A stretch of DNA of 64,000 nucleotides, taken from positions 124,001-188,000 of the forward strand of contig NZ_CADIKL010000006.1 in the NCBI RefSeq assembly GCF_902859945.1, written 5' to 3'. Of this stretch, positions 48,233 to 57,213 are shown one piece after another; position 1 is the stretch's first letter, and every line of letters begins with the position of its first letter. The notes beneath the pieces are model-generated. The model ran no database searches, was not told the origin of the DNA, and worked only from the letters and a program-made list of their open reading frames with translations. The stretch comes from Paraburkholderia caffeinitolerans. GTDB taxonomy: Bacteria > Pseudomonadota > Gammaproteobacteria > Burkholderiales > Burkholderiaceae. A program made the position numbers and the translations under genes.

Positions 48233-50089
48233 TCAGACTCGGCGGAACACCATGGTTCCAATGTGCAGTTGTTCCTCTGCTCCTTCCATGACCATGTTCA
48301 GTTCAACCAGGTCACGCCCTGCCACAGCGGGAATCTTCACGGTCATGCCAGCCTGGTTGTCGTCGATCACGCGTAAGAGCTGTGCGTTGTTCCAGAGCAC
48401 GTAACCGGGCCGCTCGGCCAACTGGCCGATCACGCCGGTTCGCGGTGCGAGCTTGCCTTCAAACGATTCGGGGTCGTCGTTGATGTCAAGCCAATGGCTG
48501 CCCAGCCGGTTCTGCCAGGCGCTCGGCAACGGTGCCGGCGCGTCCGGCAGCCATTGGCCCGCAGGTACATCCGTCCAGTACAAGCTGTTGGCCGACAGCA
48601 CGCGCTGGATCAGGTAGAAATGACCCGACATCTCTTTGAATGCATAGCATTTGTTGACCGTTGCGTCGGCCCACCACCGGCCGTCGGTGCGCAGACGCAG
48701 CCCCGCCGCCAGGACATTCCAGCCCGTGGCACTCCAGGTGTTCAGCGTCAGCGAGCCATCGCCAGCCTGTAGCAGCTGGACCGGCCGGTTGTAGTTGGCA
48801 TAGATGCCGGTCAGAGGCGAGACATCCGGTGCGGACGATGCAAGGGGCGGTACTACGGGAACGACGGCCGAGGGCAGGGCGGAGATCACGCCGTGCTCCT
48901 GGGCAGTGCGAAGCAATGCGCCTTCCGCCAGGGACAGCCCGTCATAGTCGCTGCTGGCGCCGGTGATCACCAGGGCCAGGCGTGCCCCGGGAACGACGAT
49001 GAATTCGGTATGGAAAAAGTCGGTAGCGCCAGTCTTGTGCCAGGCCAGCAATCCGCCCGCTGCCATGCCCGCCTGGACCACGTTATCCCAGCCCAGTCCA
49101 AAGCGCAGGGGTGAATTCCCGAGGTCGATGCGCGTATAGGCGCTCTGCTCGACGGCCATGTCCTGCACTGCGCCCGCGGACACGATGCGCTGGCCTTCGA
49201 ACACGCCGCCGTCCATAAAGAGGCGCGCTATTTTCATCATGTCGGTTGGCGTGCTGATGATCCCCCCCGTGGCGTAGGCCGCCACAAACTCTTGCGGCTG
49301 GGTCTTGCCCTGGTAGCGCGGATGCACGAACGTGCCTTCGGCGGCTGGCGCCAGCGTGAAGCCGGTCAGCGTCATGCCCAAGGGATCGAGCAATTCGTGC
49401 TGGATGAAATCGGTATAGCTCTGGCCGGTGAGTGCCGGCACCACCAGATCCAACAGCGTGAAGCCATCGTTGCAGTAGACCGAGAGTTCGCCGGGATCGT
49501 GTTTCAGGCGCGATAGCGACAGCTCCTTCAGTGTGTCCTGCGCATAGCCGGGGATGGGCGCGAAGTTGAAGACGTTGCGATAGTTGGTGCCGGGAAAGCC
49601 CGGGCTATGGTTGACCAGTTGACGGACCGTGACCTGGGTGTACGCCGGCGAAAGCATGCTGAAGGACGGCAGCAACTGGACCACCGGCTGGTCGAGAGAC
49701 AACGCCCCCCGGTCACGCAGAATCATCACGGCGAGCGTTGCAAAGAGCTTGGCGATCGAGCCGAGGTTGAAGCGTGTGTCGACGGTGACGGGCAGTTGGG
49801 TGTCGGGGTTGGCGTAGCCAAAAGCTTCGCGCCAGACGATGTCTTTATCCGCGAATATCGCCACGGACACGGCGGTCATGTCGGCATCGCTTCCGTCAAG
49901 CGCCTGGAGAACGCCCTGACGGAGCCACTGCACGGATGCGGGATCGGTGGGCGTGTTGGCGCCGCCGCTGGAACCGCCGCAGGCCTGCAGCAGCGGGGTG
50001 GCCAGCGCTGCCAGGCCCAGGCCGAGGAAGGCTCGGCGCGGATGGCTGGAGAGCAGGGGGGGCTTGGCGGGTGTACGGGCAGAGGTCAT
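48233..50089 (-). CDS. Serine hydrolase of the class C beta-lactamase family, lipoprotein
   Basis: A 618-residue exported serine hydrolase. An RRAFLGLGLAALATPLLQAC leader combines a Tat-like twin Arg with a lipobox Cys37. The catalytic set is S110-I-A-K113, Y204-C-N206 and H350-K-T-G353. A C-terminal beta domain of about 220 residues follows, as in D-aminopeptidase or esterase relatives. It could be an esterase or peptidase; there is no sign it is an antibiotic-resistance enzyme. Its start overlaps the stop of the upstream hydrolase gene (ATGA), so the two are co-translated. Confidence 0.88.
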   Translation of the reverse strand: MTSARTPAKPPLLSSHPRRAFLGLGLAALATPLLQACGGSSGGANTPTDPASVQWLRQGVLQALDGSDADMTAVSVAIFADKDIVWREAFGYANPDTQLPVTVDTRFNLGSIAKLFATLAVMILRDRGALSLDQPVVQLLPSFSMLSPAYTQVTVRQLVNHSPGFPGTNYRNVFNFAPIPGYAQDTLKELSLSRLKHDPGELSVYCNDGFTLLDLVVPALTGQSYTDFIQHELLDPLGMTLTGFTLAPAAEGTFVHPRYQGKTQPQEFVAAYATGGIISTPTDMMKIARLFMDGGVFEGQRIVSAGAVQDMAVEQSAYTRIDLGNSPLRFGLGWDNVVQAGMAAGGLLAWHKTGATDFFHTEFIVVPGARLALVITGASSDYDGLSLAEGALLRTAQEHGVISALPSAVVPVVPPLASSAPDVSPLTGIYANYNRPVQLLQAGDGSLTLNTWSATGWNVLAAGLRLRTDGRWWADATVNKCYAFKEMSGHFYLIQRVLSANSLYWTDVPAGQWLPDAPAPLPSAWQNRLGSHWLDINDDPESFEGKLAPRTGVIGQLAERPGYVLWNNAQLLRVIDDNQAGMTVKIPAVAGRDLVELNMVMEGAEEQLHIGTMVFRRV

Positions 50090-51642
50090 GGTGGCGTGGG
50101 GGCAGAGAAGGTCAGCGTGATCTGCGCAGCGCAGGATGCGTCAACCGGCTGGGCAGGGTGGTCCAGAAAGTCGGCCATGATGGACGGCGCGCAGGTGGAC
50201 TTTCCGAGTACCGAGTGTCCGGTGAATGGAAATATCACGGTCTGGGCGTTCTTGAGGTAGGGGGTGACCAGGTCCACCCACGCGGGCGCGGTGGCGGCAT
50301 CGAATGCGCCTTCGAGGATCAGCACCGGCACATCGCTCACGACCGGGGCGCTGACCGAGGGAGGGGCCACGCCGACGTTCCAGATCGGGCAGTCGGTGAA
50401 GAGTCGGCCCTGCTTGGGCTGAATCCGGAGCACGCGATCGGGAAAACCGGGTAGTGCGGCCTTGGCCGTCGCCAGTGCGGCGGCCTCGGTGGTGCGGTCG
50501 GCGTTCTCCGCGCAGAACACGCCCATCGCCAAACCCACGCCGGCGAGACCGATGAATGCCTCCGGACCCCGCGCCGCGAGGTAGGCGGAGGCGACGCCTT
50601 GTGCGTTCCCTTGTGCCATCTCGGCAATCAGCTTCGGAATGTTGGAAGCATCGCCATGTTCGCTTTGCGTGATCAGGGTGTAGACGAAGGCAAAGCCGTC
50701 GATGTTCACCGTTACCGGCGGGCCGGACGCCTGCGTGACCCGCCAGATCACGGGGGTTTGTTCGAGATGGTTCACCGTGGCCGTGAAGGTTTCCGGCAGG
50801 TTCGGGTAATGCGCCGCACAGGAGGGCTGGGCGGCGCATGCGGCGAAGATGGCCTTGAATGAACTGGCTGGCGCTTGCCACCACGTCTCGGCGATATTGT
50901 TCGAGGGCGGCGATACCGAATCGAGCACCACGCTGCGGATGCCCTGCGGGTGATTGCGCAGCAGGGTCAACGCCAGGTTCGAGCCGTACGACACGCCGTA
51001 GACGTTCCAGCTCTGGATGCCCAGCGCCACCCGCAATGCAGCGATGTCGGCGGCATTCTGAGTGCTGTTGTACGCGGCAAGGTCAACTCCCGTGGCTGCC
51101 AACGGGTCGTGGCATGCCTTGATTGCTGCCGCATCTTCGGCGGTGGTCGAATCGGCCGTGAAGGGAACGCTGAGCGCGTCGTACAGGAAATGCTCCCACC
51201 CTGGACAGCCCAGGCGCGGCGTCGCGCGGTGCGTGCCGCGTTGGTCAACGAAGATGACATCGCGGTCGGCATTGATGCCGTGCCTGATCATGGATGCAAT
51301 CTCGAATGATCCGGCGCCCCCAGGGCCACCCGATAGATACACGATCGGGTCGGGTCTGGGCGTCGCCGAAACGGCGCGAGCTCGCATGACAAAAATCTGA
51401 ATCCGGCGCCCGTCGGGCTTGGCGTGATCCTCGGGCACGTCGAGGGTGCCGCACTGAACGCCGGCTGGAAAGTCCAGTTCAGGGAAGCCCGCGATGTTCG
51501 GCTGGGGGCACTCAACGGTATGGAAGCGCGCCCCGTCGGGCAGACTGGCCGCGTTTTCGGCGGAACACGCGGCCATCAGGGCAAGCCAGGCGAGCACCCA
51601 TCCCCAACAAGCGTGACGGCAGGAGCGGTGATGGTGGTCCAT
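50086..51642 (-). CDS. Secreted alpha/beta hydrolase, TAP-like peptidase
   Basis: A 518-residue lipoprotein (lipobox LMAAC, Cys26) of the tripeptidyl-aminopeptidase-like alpha/beta hydrolases. VYLSGGPGGAGSF is the oxyanion loop, Ser218 lies in GVSYGSN, and a TAP-like C-terminal domain carries VLILEGAFDAAT and the His in FTGHSVLGK. It probably releases peptides from proteins or hydrolyses esters outside the inner membrane. It is the first gene of a two-gene unit with the beta-lactamase-like hydrolase. Confidence 0.88.
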   Translation of the reverse strand: MDHHHRSCRHACWGWVLAWLALMAACSAENAASLPDGARFHTVECPQPNIAGFPELDFPAGVQCGTLDVPEDHAKPDGRRIQIFVMRARAVSATPRPDPIVYLSGGPGGAGSFEIASMIRHGINADRDVIFVDQRGTHRATPRLGCPGWEHFLYDALSVPFTADSTTAEDAAAIKACHDPLAATGVDLAAYNSTQNAADIAALRVALGIQSWNVYGVSYGSNLALTLLRNHPQGIRSVVLDSVSPPSNNIAETWWQAPASSFKAIFAACAAQPSCAAHYPNLPETFTATVNHLEQTPVIWRVTQASGPPVTVNIDGFAFVYTLITQSEHGDASNIPKLIAEMAQGNAQGVASAYLAARGPEAFIGLAGVGLAMGVFCAENADRTTEAAALATAKAALPGFPDRVLRIQPKQGRLFTDCPIWNVGVAPPSVSAPVVSDVPVLILEGAFDAATAPAWVDLVTPYLKNAQTVIFPFTGHSVLGKSTCAPSIMADFLDHPAQPVDASCAAQITLTFSAPTPP

Positions 51643-51708
51643 GGCGTGGCGTGAAGCACCGCTCCCTGAGGTTGTCCGCAGATGTCGTATCCTCTAACCG
51701 AGCGCTTA

Positions 51709-51990
51709 TTATGAAGCTTGCTTTCTCTTTGCGGCGTGCCAGCTTTGCTTAAATTGCATTGGACTAACGTAATTAAACGTCGAGTGCGGTCGCCGATGTT
51801 TGTAGACGCTTAACCAGGCGATCACCTCGTCCATTGCTTCGCGACGCGTCGCAAAGCGTTGACCGTGATGCGCGCCTGCTCCAGCGATCCCGGCAGGCTC
51901 TCAGTCAGTTCGTTATCCTGATAATTTATGCTGCGGCTCATCGAACTGCGCATGCCGTAACTCCTGAGCAGGTCATGGAACTTGGAGCTG
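51709..51990 (-). pseudogene. IS3-family transposase (OrfB) remnant
   Basis: On the minus strand the frame ending at 51709 reads EVIAWLSVYKHRRPHSTFNY then VSPMQFKQSW, the C-terminus of IS3-family OrfB. Further upstream, in a shifted frame, LLRSYGMRSSMSRS and YQDNELTESLPGSLE correspond to the DDE-domain end (D-N-x-x-x-E-S). At least one frameshift separates the two parts and the rest of the element is missing. Confidence 0.8.
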
Positions 51991-52043
51991 CAATATTGGG
52001 CGGGTTTGAATCTCCAGTCTGGCCGCCCATCCGTTAGTCCCGT

Positions 52044-52480
52044 TCAGCGCGCTAGCTGGATCTGGGCCAACTGACCCAGTTGGCGAACGCCACCTTCGAT
52101 GCGGTCGTTCCACGCATGCCCCGCGCTCAAGCGCAGGCAATTGCGAAAGCGCCGGCTCGCGGAGAACACATCGCCGGGCGCGAAGCAAATACCTTGCTCA
52201 AGCGCTTCGTCGAAGAGCGTGCGGGAATCGACGCGCCTCGGCAGTTCGAGCCAGAGCGCAAAGCCACCCGCCGGCCGGCTCACTTTCGTGCCGGCCGGGA
52301 AGCTGGTTTCGATCGCACGCGTCATGCGCGCGAGGTTTGCTTCGAACAGGCGGCGGATCGCGCGCAGGTGCGTTTCGTAAGCACCACTCTCCAGAAAATC
52401 CGCGAGCGCGACCTGCGGCAAGACGGGGCCGCAAAGGCTGAACGCGAGCTTGCGTTCCATCACCTGCTGCGCGTAGGCGC
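52044..52480 (-). pseudogene. 3' fragment of a MocR-type (GntR/aminotransferase) regulator gene
   Basis: About 145 residues match the C-terminus of PLP-fold aminotransferase domains in MocR regulators: LPQVALADFLESGAYETHLR, PAGGFALWLELPRRVD, ICFAPGDVFS and RNCLRLSAGH. Similarity ends at about 52480, so the DNA-binding domain and the lysine region are gone. The coordinates of the break are approximate. Confidence 0.7.
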
Positions 52481-53123
52481 CGACATCGAACTGGCCGAGG
52501 TGGTGCTGCGGGCAGCCGGTGTCTCGTCCATCGACTATCAGCGGGTTCCGTTCGATGAGCTTTTGAGCGGTGTGCAGGAAGGTCGTTGGGACATGAACGT
52601 GCCGATTTTCGTGACGGCGGAGCGTGCAGGGAGCGTGGCGTTCAGCGCGCCGGTCTGGGCGCTGGGCGACGGCTTGCTGCTCCGGCATGGCAATCCGAAG
52701 GCGCTGACGAGCTACGGCGCCGTCGCGGCGCGCAACGACGCGCGGCTCGGGATTGTCGCCGGGACGGTGCAACTCGACGCCGCGAAGTCCGCAGGCGTGA
52801 GCGATCGCCAGATCATGGCATTCAAGGACCAGCCCGACGCGATCGACGCGCTGCTGTCAGGAACGATCGACGCCTACGCGAGCACGGCGGTGGGAAGTCG
52901 TGCCCTCGCGAGTGCCAATCAGGAACTTGAAGTGGTTGCGCTCGAGATGCGTCAAGACGGGCGAGCGCCCGTGGGCGCCTTTTCATTCAGCAAGCGCAAT
53001 CCTGATCTTCTGCAGGCCGTGAACGAGCAACTTCGCCGGTACCTCGGTTCGGATGATCACCTTGCCCGCATGGCGAAGTATGGGCTCACGCGCACGGAGC
53101 TCGACAGCGTGAGCGCGTCCTGA
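52480..53123 (+). pseudogene. 3' fragment of a family-3 solute-binding protein gene
   Basis: From about 52485 the plus strand encodes FDELLSGVQEGRWDMNVPIF, IDALLSGTIDAYASTAVGS and a C-terminal RRYLGSDDHLARMAKYGLT, the second half of a periplasmic amino-acid/ectoine-type binding protein. The signal peptide and first lobe are missing. The upstream frame is open only because it runs antisense through the MocR fragment. The last part is similar in form to EhuB-type ectoine binding proteins; this is tentative. Confidence 0.75.
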
Positions 53124-53260
53124 ACGGCACAAGGTGCAAGGCCGGATACTCTGCGGCGCGGACCTGCCCGGTGCAGAAGCCCAATCGCTTTGGTGCCGCA
53201 CGATTGTCGGGTAATACGCGGGCGCCCGGCGAGCGCATCGGACAAGGACACCTGGAAGGT

Positions 53261-54685
53261 TCAGCCTGCGCTCACCAGCAAGGTCTTGGGTTCCAGATAC
53301 GCGCTCATGCCCCAGCGGCCCATTTCGCGCCCCAACCCCGAATGCTTGAAGCCGCCGAAGGGCGCGCGCGGCTCGTTGACCAGCGTGTTGACGAGCACGC
53401 GGCCCGCATCGATCTGGCGTGCCACGCGCGCGCAACGCTCGGGATCTGTGCCCAGCACCAGAGCGCTCAGGCCATAGCGCGTGTCGTTGGCGATGGCGAT
53501 CGCGTCGGCCTCGTCCTCGTACGGGATGATGGTCAGCACGGGGCCGAAGATTTCCTCGCGCGCGATGCGCATCTGGTTGTTCGCGCGGGTAAAGAGAGTG
53601 GGCTTCACGAACCATCCGGCGTGCAAACCCTCGGGCCGGCCTTCGCCGCCCGCCAGCAGCGTCGCGCCTTCTTCCTGCCCGATGCGGATGTAGTTCTGCA
53701 CCCGCTCCCATTGCTTCTTGCTCACCATCGGGCCGATGTCGGTGTCGGCCTGGCGCGGGTCGCCCGATCGGATGTGCGAGACCGCCTCCTTCGCCACCTG
53801 CTCGAACTCGGCCAGGCGGCTGCGCGGCACCAGGATGCGCGTGCCCGCGATGCAGGCCTGGCCGCTGTTCATGAACCCTGCCTGGAGCACGAGTGGCATG
53901 ACGGCGGTGAAGTCCGCGTCATCGAGCACCAGGGTGGGCGACTTGCCGCCCAGCTCCAGCGTCACGCGCTTCATCGTGGCGGCGCCCGTGGTCACGAGGT
54001 GCTGGCCCACGGCGGACGAGCCCGTGAACGAGATCTTGGCGATGCCGGGGTTGCGCGCGATTTCCTCGCCGACCACGTCGCCGCGGCCATTGACGATGTT
54101 GAACACCCCCGGGGGGAGATCGGCTTCGTGCAGCGCTTCGGCAACGATCTGCGTTTGCATCGCGCTCATCTCGCTGGGCTTGATGACGGCGGTGCAGCCC
54201 GCCGCCAGTGCAGTAGCCAGCTTGTTGCAGATGAAGCCCGCATTGCTGTTCCAGGGCGTGATCAGGCCCGCGACGCCCACAGGCGTCTGGATGACCGTGG
54301 CCGCGCCGGTCTTTTCCTCGAACACGAAGGACTCCAGCGCATCGATCGCCTGGGCAATGACGTCGGCAGGATACGTTGCCATCCAGTGCCCGCGCACCGA
54401 GGGTGCGCCGTATTCCATCAGGATGGCCTCCATCAGCGCGTCCTTGCGCGCGGCCACGGCCCGGTGCATGCGCCGCAGGGCCGCGACGCGCTCCTCGCGC
54501 GTGGTGCGCGACCAGGCGGGGAATGCAGCCTGTGCCGCCGCGATGGCGCGCTGAGCGTCGTGCGCATCGCCCAGCCGCACCTGGCCGATGACTTCCTCGG
54601 TGCTCGGGTTGTGGAGGTCGAACCATTCCTGGCCGTGCGGCGTGACGAATTCGCCGTTGATGTAGATGTGTTCGATGCGTTGCAT
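53261..54685 (-). CDS. NAD(P)-dependent aldehyde dehydrogenase
   Basis: A 474-residue aldehyde dehydrogenase. LITPWNSNAGFICNKLATAL, FTGSSAVGQHLVT, the general base in LELGGKSPTLVLDD and the nucleophile in SGQACIAGTRILV are all present. The end, FGGFKHSGLGREMG, is typical. It is intact and of normal length. It is divergent from a LysR gene 101 bases away, which probably controls it. The substrate is unknown. Confidence 0.93.
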   Translation of the reverse strand: MQRIEHIYINGEFVTPHGQEWFDLHNPSTEEVIGQVRLGDAHDAQRAIAAAQAAFPAWSRTTREERVAALRRMHRAVAARKDALMEAILMEYGAPSVRGHWMATYPADVIAQAIDALESFVFEEKTGAATVIQTPVGVAGLITPWNSNAGFICNKLATALAAGCTAVIKPSEMSAMQTQIVAEALHEADLPPGVFNIVNGRGDVVGEEIARNPGIAKISFTGSSAVGQHLVTTGAATMKRVTLELGGKSPTLVLDDADFTAVMPLVLQAGFMNSGQACIAGTRILVPRSRLAEFEQVAKEAVSHIRSGDPRQADTDIGPMVSKKQWERVQNYIRIGQEEGATLLAGGEGRPEGLHAGWFVKPTLFTRANNQMRIAREEIFGPVLTIIPYEDEADAIAIANDTRYGLSALVLGTDPERCARVARQIDAGRVLVNTLVNEPRAPFGGFKHSGLGREMGRWGMSAYLEPKTLLVSAG

Positions 54686-54720
54686 GGCAAGCTCCTCGGG
54701 GGTGATGCAACACAGTCTAG

Positions 54721-54748
54721 GACGGTGTTATTGTTCTGATAAGCCGTC
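54721..54748. promoter_or_regulatory. Probable LysR operator (nested dyad, T-N11-A)
   Basis: TTAT (54728-54731) and ATAA (54739-54742) frame a 7-base centre, giving T-N11-A. GACGG (54721-54725) and CCGTC (54744-54748) extend the dyad outward. It sits in the 101-base divergent region between the aldehyde dehydrogenase and LysR genes. Confidence 0.6.
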
Positions 54749-54786
54749 TTGTTGAGGATGGCGCATACCGAAATTCAGGACAATTC

Positions 54787-55713
54787 ATGCACAGAACAGG
54801 CATGACCGAGCTGGAAGTGGTGCTGGCCGTCGCGCGCCGCAACAGCTTTCGTGGCGCGGCGCAGGAACTGGGCATGTCCACCACCGCCGTGAGCAGCGCC
54901 GTGGCCGGGCTGGAGGCGCGCCTCAAGGTGCGGCTGTTCAACCGCTCGACGCGCAGCGTGGCGCTGACCGATGCCGGGCAGCGCTATGTGGAGCGCATTG
55001 CGCCCGCGCTCGCCGAAATCCAGAGCGCGGGGGAAGAGGCCAGCACCGGCCCCGACGTGCCCAGCGGCACGCTGCGCATCAACGCGCCGCAGGGCGCGGC
55101 GTCTCTGCTGTTGGAGCCGCTTTTCCTGCAATACGCGCAGCGCTATCCCGAGGTGCGCATCGACATCGTGAGCGAGTCGCGCATGATCGACGTCGTGGCC
55201 GATGGCTTCGACGCCGGTATCCGTCTGGCCGAATCCGTGCCTCAGGACATGATCGCCGTGCCGCTGTCGCGCGACATCCGCATGCTGGTGGTGGCGACGC
55301 CCGAGTACCTGGGGCGCCACGGCACGCCCAGGCACCCGCGCGATCTGCTCAGGCACCAGAGCATTGGCATGCGCATGTCGCACGGCGGCATCTATCGCTG
55401 GGAGCTGGCGAAAGGCGGGCAGAAGCTGCAAATGGATCTGCCCGTGCGCCTTGCGCTCAACGAGCTGCCGGCCATCAAGCAGGCGGTGCTGCTCGGGCTG
55501 GGTATCGGCTTCATCTCCGAGTGGTTCATCGAAGAAGAGCTGAAGGCCGGCGCGCTGGTGCCGGTGCTGGCGCCGTGGTGCCCATCGTTCGGCGGGCTGA
55601 GGCTGTACTACTCGGGCCACCGTTTCGTGCCCGCGCGGCTGCGTGCGCTCATCGGCCTGGTTCATGAGCTGGGCCTGGCTGGGGCGCCGTTGCGAGGCGT
55701 TCGAGCAGGCTGA
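54787..55713 (+). CDS. LysR-family regulator
   Basis: A 308-residue LysR protein of the AaeR/DmlR-like subgroup. The helix-turn-helix spans [20 protein letters not shown] and [39 protein letters not shown] is the usual continuation. The effector domain contains [20 protein letters not shown]. It probably regulates the divergent aldehyde dehydrogenase gene. A large hairpin follows its stop. Confidence 0.92.
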   Translation: MHRTGMTELEVVLAVARRNSFRGAAQELGMSTTAVSSAVAGLEARLKVRLFNRSTRSVALTDAGQRYVERIAPALAEIQSAGEEASTGPDVPSGTLRINAPQGAASLLLEPLFLQYAQRYPEVRIDIVSESRMIDVVADGFDAGIRLAESVPQDMIAVPLSRDIRMLVVATPEYLGRHGTPRHPRDLLRHQSIGMRMSHGGIYRWELAKGGQKLQMDLPVRLALNELPAIKQAVLLGLGIGFISEWFIEEELKAGALVPVLAPWCPSFGGLRLYYSGHRFVPARLRALIGLVHELGLAGAPLRGVRAG

Positions 55714-55725
55714 ATCGAGCGTGTC

Positions 55726-55762
55726 GGGGCGCAGCGCCGCCTGGCTTTGCGGGCTGCGCCCC
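55726..55762 (+). terminator. 10-bp inverted repeat after the LysR gene
   Basis: GGGGCGCAGC (55726-55735) and GCTGCGCCCC (55753-55762) are perfectly complementary with a 17-base loop that can itself fold. It lies 12 bases after the LysR stop and has no T run, so it may be a Rho-type or bidirectional terminator element. Confidence 0.5.
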
Positions 55763-55987
55763 GTGCCGACTTTGCCGTCAGGGCCATTCGGCTTCGATGT
55801 CTCATGTCGTTGCTAGAAGTCGATCGGCCCTATTGGCGTGCAGGTCAATAGGGCACGCCGTTTCTTGCGATTGAAGTTCGCCGCATGGCGTCGAGTGTGA
55901 GTTCGAGGGAAGATGGCGCTATTGAATCTGAGTGTCGGCAGCCTGATTCAACCGCAAGGAGCGGAGTTTCGCCGTACCGGCTACGCT

Positions 55988-56209
55988 CTATGAACGAGCG
56001 GGGCGGGGTGCGCAGGGTAACTCTGCCGCATGACGGTAAAAGCGGATGTTCTCGCGTCGCGGCGTCTTCACGCGGCACACCGGACGGCAATACATGCCGG
56101 TGCTTACGGCCGCGAAAAAGGCGCCGTCGAAGCGCGCGTCACGTGCCTTCAGCGCCAGATAGCAGGCGTCGCTTTCGGGAGCGTCGATGGTGGTAAGCAC
56201 GAGCGGCAT
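55988..56209 (-). pseudogene. Fragment of an Ada/AlkA-type DNA alkylation repair gene
   Basis: A 73-residue frame with ALKARDARFDGAFFAAVSTG and MYCRPVCRVKTPRRENIRFY, the N-terminal zinc domain of Ada/AdaA proteins with its first two cysteines. Similarity stops after RHAAE. The second Cys pair (usually CLRC) and the helix-turn-helix or glycosylase part are missing, and a stop follows soon after. It is a truncated relic. Confidence 0.75.
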
Positions 56210-56310
56210 CGTACCTCTTGGCCGCCTGCGAGGTTCCCCATTTTCGGACATGTGTTCGGCCGCTACGGCGCCTGCAGTCTCCGCAAGGTTTCTCCGGCGC
56301 GCGCTTCGAA

Positions 56311-57213
56311 TCATCCACTTCCGTGCAGTCGGGCCTTCAGAGCGGTTTCGAACGCGGTCAGCGCTTGCGGAGCAGCGTCCGTGATCGCCCACCAGGTCAT
56401 CCCGCTGTCGTGCCAGCGCTGCAGCGAGTAGCCCTCGCGGCCAATCTCCCTGGCCGGGCCCGCAATAGCTTGATCGGAGTCCGGGAACACATACACGTCG
56501 ATCACATGCTTGCGGTAGTGATAAGTCAGGACCGCCACCCGCCGATGTCCGAGGTAGTCCAGCCGGCCGCCCACCAGTGGGAAGCCGCTCGCAGTCAAGT
56601 CCTCGACTGGAGGCGCATAGTCGATCCGGCCATTGAACCACGGCTTCACCGTATGCTGATCGGACGAAACGACGTCGATGTCGCGCCCTGAAAGCTGAGC
56701 CCGGACATGGCTCGACACGAGTTCGTCGACGAACGGGCTGTCGTCGACCGGACGAGGCAGCGTCAAGATCACGCCCGCCGTCACCGCGCATAGCGCGAGC
56801 GCCAGGCCCGTTAGCCCCGTTAGCCCCTTCAACCAGCCGGTGCCTATTCCCTTGCCGGAGGAGGCGGTGCTGCCGGCGGCTGTCCCGAAGCCGCCCCCGT
56901 GCGGAATCCGCCAGCCGTCGAGCCACGCAAAGCGTCTCTGCTTACGCGTGGGTGCCACTCTGTCACGCGTTTCATCCGCATCGAGCGGTAGCGGGGCGGC
57001 CGGTAACGCGGCGGCTATCCGCGCGCGTAGCCCTTCGGGCGCACGGTAATATTCGGCGCGGTGCACCGCGCGGCTAACCGCGTGCACCGTCTCGCTTTCG
57101 CGGCGGCATGCGTCGCAGCCCACAACGTGCTGCTGCAGGCGATGTTCATCGGGTGGCGACAGTTCCCGGTCGACGCTCGCGTCCAGGAGCGGCCTTGCCT
57201 CTTTACAGTCCAT
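56311..57213 (-). CDS. Anti-sigma factor with zinc-finger-like domain
   Basis: A 300-residue membrane anti-sigma factor. Residues 1-45 carry the zf-HC2 pattern H-x3-C-x2-C in QQHVVGCDACRRES. A membrane segment (LTGLALALCAVTAGVILTLP) lies near residue 140. The periplasmic part (FPLVGGRLDYLGHRRVAVLT and HDSGMTWWAITDAAPQALTA) fits the family partner of ECF sigma factors. Its start at 57213 overlaps the sigma stop by 11 bases. It probably holds the adjacent sigma factor inactive until an envelope signal is sensed. Confidence 0.88.
   Translation of the reverse strand: MDCKEARPLLDASVDRELSPPDEHRLQQHVVGCDACRRESETVHAVSRAVHRAEYYRAPEGLRARIAAALPAAPLPLDADETRDRVAPTRKQRRFAWLDGWRIPHGGGFGTAAGSTASSGKGIGTGWLKGLTGLTGLALALCAVTAGVILTLPRPVDDSPFVDELVSSHVRAQLSGRDIDVVSSDQHTVKPWFNGRIDYAPPVEDLTASGFPLVGGRLDYLGHRRVAVLTYHYRKHVIDVYVFPDSDQAIAGPAREIGREGYSLQRWHDSGMTWWAITDAAPQALTAFETALKARLHGSG

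Noticed and set aside
48233..50089. An antibiotic-resistance beta-lactamase
   Set aside because: The length (618), the lipoprotein leader and the C-terminal beta domain fit esterase or peptidase relatives of class C enzymes rather than AmpC.
52080..53123. A single 347-residue binding protein gene
   Set aside because: Its first 135 codons are antisense to the MocR aminotransferase fragment; only the last two thirds resemble a binding protein, and there is no signal peptide.
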